Source of the DNA: Hymenobacter negativus | GTDB taxonomy: Bacteria > Bacteroidota > Bacteroidia > Cytophagales > Hymenobacteraceae | Direction: 5' to 3' | Length of the DNA: 64,000 nucleotides | Assembly: GCF_017571495.1 (NCBI RefSeq) | Contig: NZ_JAGETZ010000002.1 | Coordinates: forward strand, 186,001 to 250,000 | In this document: one piece after another, positions 8,775 through 16,921 of the stretch | Layout of the letters: every line of letters starts with the position of its first letter | Position numbering within the stretch: the first letter of the stretch is position 1 | Notes under the pieces: model-generated | The model's input: the letters and a program-made list of their open reading frames with translations, nothing else | Database searches by the model: none | Told to the model about the DNA's origin: nothing | Translations under genes and position numbers: made by a program

Positions 8775-9695
8775 ATGGAAAAGAAAATAATAGTTGTCAT
8801 CACTTACAAGACACTTTATTTTTTCACCAGAATCTGCTGCGCCAGCGTCCGGTATTTCTACCCCGACGCCGATATCTACATTGTTAAGGACAACCTGGCG
8901 GGCGAGTTCAGCACCACGGAAATGGAGCAGGCACTCAACGTGAAGCTGCTGGACTTGGGCACCGATAAATATGGTTGGTCGGCCGCCAAAGTGCACCTGC
9001 TGGCTTCGGACAAGTTTAAGGGCCAGCGCGTGCTCAGCATCGATTGCGACATTGTATTGGCCGGCCGCTTTCTGGACGATTTGTACCAGAAGACCGAAGG
9101 CGCCGACTTCGTGGTCGACCCCGATTACACGGCCGACATCAACAGCGAAGAGTTCAGGAAGCATTATTATACCTTCGACGTCATCAAGAAAATGGACCCG
9201 GATTTTGAATACCCGGGCTTTGCTTTCAACGGCGGGCAGTCCATTGTGACGACTGGCAAGGTGACCAAGGAGCTGCTAGCCCCGTTCTTCGACGTTACTA
9301 CTTTCCCATATTACAAGCGCCGCGACATTCTGCCCCAAGCTGACCAATCGCTACTGAACTACTTGTTGCCTAAGCTGCAGAGGGAGGGTAAAATCAAGAT
9401 TGCGCCGGTTAATTTCATGCTTTGGAGCGACGAGGCCAAGACCAAAACCCTAGACCTGGAAAAGCTCAAAGAAGGCAAGGAGTATCCCTACGTCATTCAC
9501 TGGGCTGGCGTGCTGCGCATTCCCTACCTCGATGCCATGACCCGGCCCGACATTCTGCATTTCTTCCAAGATTTCTACTATTCCAAAGTGCCGTTTGGCG
9601 GCGTTATCAAGCGGGCCCGTGCTTTGGTGGATACGTCGGACTACTACCTGCGCAACCTGTACCGCAAAACCCTCAAGCCACTTATCAAGAAGTAG
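8775..9695 (+). CDS. GT-A fold glycosyltransferase-like protein
   Basis: 306 aa, no signal peptide. The N-terminal half reads as a Rossmann-like nucleotide-sugar domain with strand ADIYIVKD and a metal-binding DxD equivalent in LSIDCDIVLAG (Asp90-Cys-Asp92), as in GT8-like enzymes. PGFAFNGGQSIVTTG resembles the acceptor-side motif of that group, and DQSLLNYLLPKL is also typical. Donor and acceptor cannot be inferred. It is followed after 62 bp by an arginyltransferase-like gene, probably in the same transcript. Confidence 0.7.
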   Translation: MEKKIIVVITYKTLYFFTRICCASVRYFYPDADIYIVKDNLAGEFSTTEMEQALNVKLLDLGTDKYGWSAAKVHLLASDKFKGQRVLSIDCDIVLAGRFLDDLYQKTEGADFVVDPDYTADINSEEFRKHYYTFDVIKKMDPDFEYPGFAFNGGQSIVTTGKVTKELLAPFFDVTTFPYYKRRDILPQADQSLLNYLLPKLQREGKIKIAPVNFMLWSDEAKTKTLDLEKLKEGKEYPYVIHWAGVLRIPYLDAMTRPDILHFFQDFYYSKVPFGGVIKRARALVDTSDYYLRNLYRKTLKPLIKK

Positions 9696-9757
9696 GCGCT
9701 GTACAGCTTCGGAATGAATGAAACCGACGCTGGAGCGTCGTTGTCTGACTGTTTTTT

Positions 9758-10483
9758 ATGTCTGCCTCTTCTTCTGAGTTACCCATCATCAGGGGCGATG
9801 CGCTGGATTTTTACCTGGCGCAGGGCTACTACCGGATGCAGCAGGACCTGTTTACCTGCCAGTTTGTACCCTTCGCCGGCCGCCCCTACACCGCCCACTG
9901 GCTACGCCTGACGCTGGCCCGCGTGCAATGGGGTCCCGAGCAGCGCCGCCTGCTGCGCCGCAATGCCCGGTTCGCCGCCACGGTGCGGCCTTTTCGCCCT
10001 ACCGATGAATACGAGGAGCTATACGCCCGCTACCGCGACGCCATCACCTTCGACGCCGCGCCAACCATTGATGACGTTTTATTGGGCGGTGAGGCGCACA
10101 GCGTATTCAACACCTACGTCATCGAGCTGCGCGACAATGGACAGCTGATAGCGGCTGGTATTTTCGACCTTGGCGAACGTACCCTGGCGGGCATTCTCAA
10201 TTTCTACGACCCCACCTACCATAAATTCAGCCTTGGCAAGTACCTCATGCTGTTGAAAATGGACTACGGGCGCCGGCTCCGGCTCGACTACTATTACCCC
10301 GGCTACCTTGTGCACAACTACCCCAAGTTCGATTACAAGCTGTTTGCCTGCGTTGCAGCTACGGAGGTATTCGATAGCATCAGGGGACGTTGGCAACCTT
10401 TCTCCTGGGAGGCAGTGGACGCCCACTCAGCCGAACTATTTGCCGATTGGTTGCCGGAAAGCCTGCGCAATATTGAGGAATAG
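9758..10483 (+). CDS. Arginyl-tRNA--protein transferase C-terminal (ATE_C/GNAT-like) protein
   Basis: 241 aa, soluble. The C-terminal half resembles the catalytic GNAT-like domain of aminoacyl-tRNA-protein transferases (ATE1/Bpt): ELYARYRDAITF early, LAGILNFYDPTYHKFSLGKYLML in the middle, and LDYYYPGYLVHNYPKFDYK with the conserved YYPGY and Y-K signature. Such enzymes add an amino acid to a protein N-terminus, marking it for Clp degradation. The cysteine-rich N-terminal domain of ATE1 is not evident. It could instead be a related acyltransferase. It ends in the parS-bearing hairpin. Confidence 0.6.
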   Translation: MSASSSELPIIRGDALDFYLAQGYYRMQQDLFTCQFVPFAGRPYTAHWLRLTLARVQWGPEQRRLLRRNARFAATVRPFRPTDEYEELYARYRDAITFDAAPTIDDVLLGGEAHSVFNTYVIELRDNGQLIAAGIFDLGERTLAGILNFYDPTYHKFSLGKYLMLLKMDYGRRLRLDYYYPGYLVHNYPKFDYKLFACVAATEVFDSIRGRWQPFSWEAVDAHSAELFADWLPESLRNIEE

Positions 10484-10526
10484 CATTCGCTTATTCCTTG
10501 CTACTGGCAAATACTTCTAAATTCCG

Positions 10527-10567
10527 AAACCCGCAACTCGTTTCACGTGAAACTGGCTGCGGGTTTT
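10527..10567 (+). terminator. Hairpin terminator with parS at its dyad
   Basis: The arms AACCCGCA (from 10528) and TGCGGGTT (ending 10565) are followed by a T-run. Their dyad axis coincides exactly with that of the inner palindrome GTTTCACGTGAAAC. It ends the arginyltransferase-like transcript. Confidence 0.75.
10539..10554. promoter_or_regulatory. Candidate parS site (ParB binding)
   Basis: CGTTTCACGTGAAACT matches the parS consensus TGTTNCACGTGAAACA at all but the two outermost bases; the central 14 bp are a perfect palindrome. It lies about 6 kb left of the candidate oriC and is intergenic. A second, exact match is at 43568. Confidence 0.7.
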
Positions 10568-10575
10568 TGATTGTG

Positions 10576-10583
10576 TAATTTTG
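10576..10583 (+). promoter_or_regulatory. Bacteroidota -7 box TAATTTTG
   Basis: It matches TAnnTTTG and ends 5 bp before the GTG at 10589. The upstream TTG at 10571 would be inside the promoter, so it is not the start. Confidence 0.6.
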
Positions 10584-10588
10584 TAGCT

Positions 10589-10858
10589 GTGGAAAATTCT
10601 ATTGGTTCTTTCTTAGTAGACGATGCCTTTCGAATCACCGGCCGCGGATGGGTGCTGACCGGTGCAGTAAAAGGTCAGATTGAAATCGGTTATCGCCTAG
10701 ATTTTGGCAGTGAGGTGGTCCTGCATGTTAGCGGGGTTGAGATGCTTCGGAAATTCAACACGGACAATTTCGGTTTGCTGATTTCCAATCAATTCAAACT
10801 CCGGCAAGAGCTGATTGATTTAAATATTATCGGGGCTACGGCTCAAATTCTACAATAA
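10589..10858 (+). CDS. Small beta-barrel protein resembling elongation factor domain 2
   Basis: 89 aa from the GTG at 10589, chosen because the -7 box sits just upstream, which makes the mRNA almost leaderless. The phrases FLVDDAFRITGRGWVLTGAVKGQIEIGY and VSGVEMLRKFNTDNFGLLI, then ELIDLNIIGATAQIL, resemble the second domain of translational GTPases such as EF-Tu (the VFxIxGRGxVVTG strand pair and the lid with xxVGLLL). There is no GTPase domain. Its function is unknown. Confidence 0.6.
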   Translation: MENSIGSFLVDDAFRITGRGWVLTGAVKGQIEIGYRLDFGSEVVLHVSGVEMLRKFNTDNFGLLISNQFKLRQELIDLNIIGATAQILQ

Positions 10859-10920
10859 CGTGCAGCTGGGCACAATTCACCCGACCTTATCTGTTACCGA
10901 CATCTAAGCAACTTTATACC

Positions 10921-12789
10921 ATGTTTCAAACCTCCGAATACGACGTCATTGTAGTGGGCGCGGGCCACGCTGGCTGCGAAGCCGCTGCGGCAGCTGCTAA
11001 CCTCGGCTCGAAAGTGCTGCTGGTGACGATGAACATGAACACCATCGCCCAGATGTCGTGCAACCCCGCCATGGGCGGCGTGGCCAAGGGCCAGATTGTG
11101 CGCGAAATCGACGCGCTGGGTGGCCAGTCGGGCATCATCACTGACCAAACCATGATTCAGTTTCGGATGCTGAACCGCTCTAAAGGTCCCGCCATGTGGA
11201 GCCCGCGCGCGCAAAGTGACCGCATGCGCTTTGCCGAAGCCTGGCGCCTGACGCTGGAAAGCATCGCCAACGTAGACTTTTGGCAGGAAGCCGTGACCGG
11301 CATCGTGGTGGAAAACGATACCGTGGTAGGCGTGAAAACGGCCCTTGGCATCGAGTTCCGCGGCAAGTCGGTGGTGCTCACGAATGGCACGTTCCTAAAC
11401 GGCCTTATTCACATCGGCGAGAAGAATTTTGGTGGGGGCCGGGCGGCCGAGAAGGGCAGCCGCGGCATTACCGAGCAGTTGGTGGAGTTGGGCTTTGAAG
11501 CCGGCCGCATGAAAACCGGCACTCCGCCTCGTGTGGACGGCCGCAGCCTCGACTACTCCAAGATGGAAGCGCAGGGCGGCGATGAAGTGCCCAGTAAATT
11601 CTCCTACCTCGATACGCCGCGCCTCACGCAACAGCGCCCCTGCTACATCACCTACACCAACGAGCGGGTGCACGACATCCTGCGCGAGGGATTCGAGAAA
11701 TCGCCCATGTTCCAGGGCCGCATCAAGGGCTTGGGACCGCGCTACTGCCCCAGCGTGGAGGACAAAATCAACCGCTTTGCCGATAAGGACCGCCACCAGA
11801 TTTTTGTGGAGCCCGAAGGTTGGAGCACTGTGGAATGTTACGTGAACGGCTTCAGCAGCTCGCTGCCGGAGGACGTGCAATATCGCGCCCTGCGCGAAAT
11901 TGAGGGCTTTGAGAACGCCAAGATGTTCCGCCCCGGCTACGCCATCGAGTACGATTTTTTCCCGCCGACCCAGCTTGCCCTCACGCTCGAAACCAAGCTG
12001 ATTGCGGGCCTCTATTTCGCGGGCCAAATCAATGGCACGACGGGCTATGAGGAAGCCGCCTGCCAGGGCCTGATGGCTGGTATCAACGCGCACAACAAGG
12101 TGCACGGCAAAGCGCCGTTTGTGTTGAAAAGGAGCGAGGCATACATCGGGGTGCTCATCGACGACCTGGTGAACAAAGGCACCGACGAGCCCTACCGCAT
12201 GTTCACGAGCCGCGCCGAGCATCGCATTCTGCTGCGCCAGGATAACGCCGACCTGCGCCTCACGCCGCTGGGCCACGAGTTGGGTCTGGCCTCGGATGAG
12301 CGTTTGGAGCGGGTGCGAATGAAGGAAGCCCAGACGGCCGAAGTTGGTGTGCTGTTCCAGAAGTTCGCCATCGAACCAGCCGAAATCAACCCGCTGCTGG
12401 TGGAGTTGGGCTCGGCCGAAATCCACGAAAAAACGCGTGCTGTAAATCTGCTGCGCCGCCCCAACGTGGACCTGGCTGACCTGCGCCGCACCCTGCCGGC
12501 GCTAGACGAAGCCCTCGCTGCCTTCGACGCCGAAGCGCTCGAGCAAGCCATCATCAACATCAAATACGAAACCTACCTGCTCAAGGAGCAGCAGCAGGCC
12601 GAGCGCATGCAGGAGTTGGAGAACTTCGTCATCCAGGGCCGGCTCGACTACCGCGCCATGCCAGCCCTCAGCCACGAAGCGCGCGAAAAACTCCTGCGCA
12701 TTCAGCCCGAAACCATTGGGCAAGCCTCACGCATCAGTGGCATCTCGCCGGCGGATGTGTCGGTACTGATGGTGTATCTAGGTCGTTAG
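10921..12789 (+). CDS. mnmG: tRNA uridine-5-carboxymethylaminomethyl(34) synthesis enzyme MnmG
   Basis: 622 aa, full family length. It is an FAD-dependent enzyme that works with MnmE to modify the wobble uridine of certain tRNAs. The N-terminal FAD loop is VVGAGHAGCEAAAAAA (residues about 11-26). NPAMGGVAKGQIVREIDALGG, LTNGTFLNGLIHIG, GRMKTGTPPRVD and the GQINGTTGYEEAACQGLMAGINA segment are MnmG signatures. The C-terminal helical domain that docks MnmE is present. mnmE is not in the window. In many bacteria mnmG lies near oriC, which fits the candidate origin about 3 kb downstream. Confidence 0.97.
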   Translation: MFQTSEYDVIVVGAGHAGCEAAAAAANLGSKVLLVTMNMNTIAQMSCNPAMGGVAKGQIVREIDALGGQSGIITDQTMIQFRMLNRSKGPAMWSPRAQSDRMRFAEAWRLTLESIANVDFWQEAVTGIVVENDTVVGVKTALGIEFRGKSVVLTNGTFLNGLIHIGEKNFGGGRAAEKGSRGITEQLVELGFEAGRMKTGTPPRVDGRSLDYSKMEAQGGDEVPSKFSYLDTPRLTQQRPCYITYTNERVHDILREGFEKSPMFQGRIKGLGPRYCPSVEDKINRFADKDRHQIFVEPEGWSTVECYVNGFSSSLPEDVQYRALREIEGFENAKMFRPGYAIEYDFFPPTQLALTLETKLIAGLYFAGQINGTTGYEEAACQGLMAGINAHNKVHGKAPFVLKRSEAYIGVLIDDLVNKGTDEPYRMFTSRAEHRILLRQDNADLRLTPLGHELGLASDERLERVRMKEAQTAEVGVLFQKFAIEPAEINPLLVELGSAEIHEKTRAVNLLRRPNVDLADLRRTLPALDEALAAFDAEALEQAIINIKYETYLLKEQQQAERMQELENFVIQGRLDYRAMPALSHEAREKLLRIQPETIGQASRISGISPADVSVLMVYLGR

Positions 12790-12792
12790 GAA

Positions 12793-12866
12793 GTAGCACA
12801 GACTTTCAGTCCAAGAGTGGTCCGTGTCAACGGTTAGCGCACTCGTGAACTGAAAGTCTGTGCTAC
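12793..12866. repeat. Hairpin repeat, GTAGCGCGGACT family variant
   Basis: Perfect 18-bp arms (GTAGCACAGACTTTCAGT at 12793-12810; complement at 12849-12866) start 3 bp after the mnmG stop. The loop is 38 nt. Confidence 0.85.
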
Positions 12867-12867
12867 C

Positions 12868-12875
12868 TAACTTTG
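12868..12875 (+). promoter_or_regulatory. Bacteroidota -7 box TAACTTTG
   Basis: It matches TAnnTTTG directly after the repeat arm. It gives the methyltransferase its own promoter with a leader of about 57 nt to the GTG at 12939, and excludes a start at 12873. Confidence 0.65.
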
Positions 12876-12938
12876 CCGGGCTACCCAATACGCCGTGCCG
12901 CATCCATTTCGGCTGGCTTTCGCTATTCAGAAGATTCT

Positions 12939-13844
12939 GTGTCGTACGAACGTTTAGATAATTGCCCGGTTTGCGGCAAATCCGAGTTTCGCAACAAGCT
13001 GGTGGTGGAAGACCGGACGGTGAGCCACGAAAGCTTCGCCATTGTGCAGTGCGCAACGTGTAGTTTTCAGTTTACCAACCCGCGGCCCAATGAGGCTGAA
13101 ATTGGCAAGTATTATGAGTCCGATGCCTATGTGTCGCACAACAGCGCAGCGGCGGGACTGGTAAATCAGGCCTACAAGGTGGCGCGGTTTTTTACCATGC
13201 GCCGCAAAGTGAGCTTGCTGAATAAGCTTGCGCCGCGCCGGGGTAAATTGCTGGATTACGGCTGCGGCACGGGGCATTTTCTGGCAGCGGCCAAAGCAGC
13301 CCGCTGGCAGGTGGCCGGGCTGGAACCCAACGCCCGCGCCCGCGACGAAGCCAGCAAGCGCCTAGGGCAGCCCATCGGGCAGGAAAGTCTGGCGCAGTTT
13401 CAGCCTGGCACATTCGATGCGATTACGCTCTGGCACGTGCTCGAACACGTGCACACGCTCAATGAAACCCTGGCCCAGTTGGTGGCTTTGCTGAAGCCAG
13501 ACGGCGTGATTCTGATTGCCGTGCCCAACGTGGAAAGCCTCGATGCTCAGCACTACCGCGAGTTGTGGGCCGCCTACGACGTGCCGCGCCACCTCTACCA
13601 CTTTGCCCCCAAAACCATGGCCCAGCTGCTGAAAAAGCACAAGCTGGCCATTCGCCAAACGCTGCCCATGCCGCTTGATGCCTATTATGTGAGCATGCTC
13701 AGCGAGAAGCACAAGGCCGAGCGGGCCGGCGGTCTGCTCACGGTGCTGAAGGCCGGCTACAAGTCGAACCAATATGCTGCCGAGCACGGCGGCCAGTATT
13801 CGAGCCTGCTGTACGTGGCCGGGCGGCGTACGCCAGCGGCCTGA
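12939..13844 (+). CDS. Class I SAM-dependent methyltransferase with N-terminal zinc motif
   Basis: 301 aa from the GTG at 12939, chosen because a -7 box at 12868-12875 precludes earlier starts. The N-terminus has two Cys pairs (CPVC and CATC), like the zinc-binding leader of several sugar- and lipid-type methyltransferases. The Rossmann core has motif I LLDYGCGTGHFL, then GLEPN, FDAITLWHVLEHV and ILIAVPN. The substrate is unknown. The stop overlaps the next start by one base (TGATG), so three genes from here to 15749 look like one operon. Confidence 0.88.
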   Translation: MSYERLDNCPVCGKSEFRNKLVVEDRTVSHESFAIVQCATCSFQFTNPRPNEAEIGKYYESDAYVSHNSAAAGLVNQAYKVARFFTMRRKVSLLNKLAPRRGKLLDYGCGTGHFLAAAKAARWQVAGLEPNARARDEASKRLGQPIGQESLAQFQPGTFDAITLWHVLEHVHTLNETLAQLVALLKPDGVILIAVPNVESLDAQHYRELWAAYDVPRHLYHFAPKTMAQLLKKHKLAIRQTLPMPLDAYYVSMLSEKHKAERAGGLLTVLKAGYKSNQYAAEHGGQYSSLLYVAGRRTPAA

Positions 13845-14131
13845 TGCGGCGGGCGGCGCCCTGGCAACTGGTAGTAGCCGTGAGCGTGCTCGCGGCCACT
13901 TCCCGTGCCCAAACCGTGCCCCCGCCGGCCGCGCCCGCTGCTGCGCCCCAGCCTGATTCCGCCAAAACTGCGCAGCCGACCTTTGTGGTCGATACCACCC
14001 GGCGCGTTGTGGTCGTTACCACCACCGAGCCGACCGATGCCGTGACGCGCCGCACGGGGCTGCGCATTGGGGTGGTCATTGTTGTTCTTACCCTTACCAC
14101 GCTGCTTCTGTATAATGTCCGTTCGCGCTGA
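13844..14131 (+). CDS. Small secreted or membrane-tethered protein
   Basis: 95 aa. It has an N-terminal signal-like segment (WQLVVAVSVLAATSRAQ), a Pro/Ala-rich linker, a short beta-rich part (TFVVDTTRRVVVVTTTEPTD) and a C-terminal membrane helix (IGVVIVVLTLTTLLLY) ending NVRSR. No family is recognised. It is translationally coupled on both sides and overlaps the next gene's start by 17 bp. Confidence 0.65.
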   Translation: MRRAAPWQLVVAVSVLAATSRAQTVPPPAAPAAAPQPDSAKTAQPTFVVDTTRRVVVVTTTEPTDAVTRRTGLRIGVVIVVLTLTTLLLYNVRSR

Positions 14132-15749
14132 ATTGCTGGCTTTGCTGGCGCTGGTTGCCTTGCTTGAAAGCTGCGCCGCCGTGGCCCCACCCCTGGGCGG
14201 CCCGCGCGACCGTACGCCGCCGCGCCGCATTAGCAGCTCGCCCGATAGTGCGGCGCGCAACGTGAGCCTGCAGCTAATCCGGCTCACCTTTTCGGAGCCC
14301 GTCGTGACCAAAGACCTGAGCAAAAACCTGCTTATCACTCCGCAACTGCCGGCCGATAATCCATACAAGCTGCGCGAAGACCGTAACTCCATCAGCCTGC
14401 TTTTCGATAAGCCCCTCGACCCCAATACTACCTACACTTTTAATTTCCGCGACGGCGTGGTGGACATCACCGAGGCCCTGCCGGCCAAGAATGCTCGCCT
14501 CACTTTCAGTACCGGCGCCGTGCTTGATTCGGGTAAAGTGAGCGGCGCCCTCACCGATGTGCTTTCGCAACGACCGGTGGCCGAGGCCAGCATCGGCCTC
14601 TACCGCGAGGGCGACACGCTGGGCGTGCGCAAGGGCCGCCCGTACTACACCGTACTCACCGATAAGGATGGTAAATTCAGTCTCAACTTCCTCAAGGATG
14701 GCCGCTACAACCTTTACGCTGTGGCCGACAAAAACAACAACGGCCGCTATGACGAAGGCGAAAAAATAGCCTACCTGCCCGAGCCCATCACTATTGCGGG
14801 CAGCAGCAGCGCACCCTTCACTCTTATCCTCACGCAGCCCGATAAGCGCCCGCCGCTGCTCACCACCCGCACGCCCAGCCCCACGCAGCTGCGTCTGGCT
14901 TTCAACGAAGGCTTACGCACCGCCGTGCTGGCTCCCCTGGGCACCGCTACTACCCCCGCCGCCGTGGCCGAAGCCGTGCAGCTAGAGGAGCGAGGCCGCA
15001 CCGTAGTGGTATTTAAAACGCCCGAAGTAGGCGATGGCCGCTATCTTCTCACTGCTACTGACAGCACCGGCAATGTGGCTCACGACACACTCAACGTCAA
15101 GTTTCCGGTGCCACCCGCCACGGCCAAAAAAACCATCAATCCACCCCTCTACTCCGTGGAGGGCAGTCCGCGGGCCGTATTTCCCGAAGGCCAGGTGAAA
15201 TTCACTTTCAATGTGCCCGTCCGCGTAGCCAAAGACCGGCCTTTTGGCACGCTCATCGAGGATTCCGTGAAGCATCGCCCCCTGCGCCTGCCCGCCGATG
15301 GCACCCTCGACGACAACCGAACCAAGCTGGCCGTTCGCTTCAACTCCAAGGCCAAAACCCGCATTGAAATCGCGCTCGACAGCACGGCTATTACCACCAT
15401 CACTGGCCAGAACCTGCGCCTGAAACCGCTACGCCTCGGCATCAGCGAGCAAGACGTTTCGACCAGCCTCTCGGGCACCATCACCACCAAAGCAAAGAAT
15501 TTCGAATTGCAGCTGCTCAGCGAAAAGTTCGACGTGATAGCCAGCTTGAATTCACCCAAAGGCAAGTACCTGTTTTCGGATATGCCGCCCGGCACCTACC
15601 GCCTGCGTGTCCTCATCGACGCCGACGGCGACGGCCATTGGCGCGGCGGCGACCCCAATCTCCTGCTTGCCCCGGAGCCCGTGTACCTCGACCCCCAACC
15701 CCAGAAAATTCGCGCCGGGTTTGATATTGAAAGGTCAATCAGCTTCTAA
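14115..15749 (+). CDS. Lipoprotein with SbsA Ig-like domain
   Basis: 544 aa from the ATG at 14115, which gives a clean lipoprotein signal ending LLESC. The LGGPRDRTPPRRISSSPDSAARNV segment followed by IRLTFSEPVVTKDLSKNLLITP is the bacterial Ig-like (Big_5/SbsA) domain common in Bacteroidota surface lipoproteins. A carboxypeptidase-regulatory-like beta sandwich follows (LKDGRYNLYAVADKNNNGRYDEGE), and a second similar repeat occurs near the C-terminus (PPGTYRLRVLIDADGDGHW). It probably sits at the cell envelope. The role is unknown. Confidence 0.82.
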   Translation: MSVRAELLALLALVALLESCAAVAPPLGGPRDRTPPRRISSSPDSAARNVSLQLIRLTFSEPVVTKDLSKNLLITPQLPADNPYKLREDRNSISLLFDKPLDPNTTYTFNFRDGVVDITEALPAKNARLTFSTGAVLDSGKVSGALTDVLSQRPVAEASIGLYREGDTLGVRKGRPYYTVLTDKDGKFSLNFLKDGRYNLYAVADKNNNGRYDEGEKIAYLPEPITIAGSSSAPFTLILTQPDKRPPLLTTRTPSPTQLRLAFNEGLRTAVLAPLGTATTPAAVAEAVQLEERGRTVVVFKTPEVGDGRYLLTATDSTGNVAHDTLNVKFPVPPATAKKTINPPLYSVEGSPRAVFPEGQVKFTFNVPVRVAKDRPFGTLIEDSVKHRPLRLPADGTLDDNRTKLAVRFNSKAKTRIEIALDSTAITTITGQNLRLKPLRLGISEQDVSTSLSGTITTKAKNFELQLLSEKFDVIASLNSPKGKYLFSDMPPGTYRLRVLIDADGDGHWRGGDPNLLLAPEPVYLDPQPQKIRAGFDIERSISF

Positions 15750-15822
15750 AAACCTGCATCACCTCTCATCCTGAGCTCGCGAAGAGCCTAGTTACGTTCG
15801 AACCGGTTGAATTAAGCAGCTA

Positions 15823-15865
15823 CCACAGCAAGGATGCTAAGCATAGCGAAGCATCCTTGCTGTGG
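15823..15865. repeat. Perfect 16-bp hairpin repeat
   Basis: The arms CCACAGCAAGGATGCT (15823-15838) and complement (15850-15865) enclose an 11-nt loop. The core GCGAAGCATCC resembles the GTCATGCTGAGC family arms. It lies 75 bp after the Ig-like lipoprotein and may end its transcript. Confidence 0.8.
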
Positions 15866-16120
15866 TGGTAATCAAACTTGATATTGTAGTCGTGCTCTGA
15901 ATTATGGCCGAATTCTCCAAGCTTATTCCTGCATGGCTATTTGACACAAACTGCTCCAATGGTGATAAGGCCCTTCGCCATTTCAGGGTGATGGGCAGCG
16001 CGGCAAGCTGAGGTTCGCTTGTTCCTGACCATTTGCTAATATTCCTAGCATCATCTAAAAGCCGGGAATCATTCAGAAACGGTTCGGCTGGCCGTTGCAT
16101 CTTCGTCTTTCTGCTACAGC
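15866..16120. other. Non-coding stretch left of the DnaA-box cluster
   Basis: I see no supported gene or promoter box here. It leads directly into the first DnaA-like boxes. Confidence 0.5.
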
Positions 16121-16690
16121 CCGGTTTCCACACCTGTGGATTACTCCTTTCGTTTTCGGATTCAGCAATACGCCCAAATCTGCTCTTTTGTCCACATTAG
16201 TGGATAACTCAACGTTATTTCCAGTTGCTGAGGCTAGTTTTTCGGGTTATTCCACCGCTTTTCCACGAGGTTTTCCACATCGGTTTCGGCATGAGGATGA
16301 TTTAGGGGATAACCCGGGGGAAACATGAGCAGTACCCGGGGATAAATGGGGTAGAAGTTTTTTTGGCAAACCCACAGCCTGCACAGGGGAAAATAGGCGG
16401 GGATAAGCGGGGATAACTTTCCCCCACCAAAACGCCTTCCCACACCGCCATTTTTTGTGGGGATAGAATAATGTGGAAACGTGGTGGACATGTTGAAAAG
16501 CGAATCATCAACTAGATAATCAGCGCTTTATTTTCCACAATGCCGGTGTATAGCGCGTGGATAAGACAACTATTTCCCCCACGTTATCCACGATGGGGAT
16601 AACCTCCCGGGCTTTTCCACTTATCAACCGACCTAATGAGTGGAAACAAAAAGAGTTTTTATAGAAAAAAATTTAATCAAAAAATAAAAG
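16121..16690. other. oriC: Candidate chromosomal replication origin (oriC), main DnaA-box cluster
   Basis: It is packed with 9-mers matching TTATCCACA on either strand with at most one mismatch: 16135-16143, 16188-16196, 16199-16207, 16271-16279, 16531-16539, 16556-16564, 16584-16592 and 16594-16602. Weaker TTTTCCACn boxes lie at 16259 and 16613. A second group has the form TTATCCCCn: 16304, 16398 and 16408 (the last two exactly 10 bp apart). At the right edge is an almost G/C-free tract at 16641-16690 that could be the DNA-unwinding element. Box array plus adjacent AT-rich tract is the classic bacterial oriC design. No dnaA gene is nearby, which is not unusual. Confidence 0.75.
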
Positions 16691-16921
16691 TGGGGAAAAC
16701 TGAAGGGGAAAAGCTTTTGTCCCAGCTCAGGGATTTGAGTCTTGGTCAAGTCTCCTCTTCAATTTGAATTGGCGCTTCAGGCTTTTCAGAATTCTGTTTA
16801 GCTAAACGCCTGCACTAAACTTTTGCATCGTCAGTAAGAATCCGGCGCAAAACGGGACTTATCCCTGCCGCTTTGTGGAAAAGTGCGTAAAAAGGTCGTT
16901 TCTGCTTTTTCGCTCGCCAAA
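16691..16921. other. Spacer between candidate unwinding element and DUF4385 gene
   Basis: Non-coding, with one more TGTGGAAAA match near 16874. No promoter box was recognised for the following gene. Confidence 0.4.
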
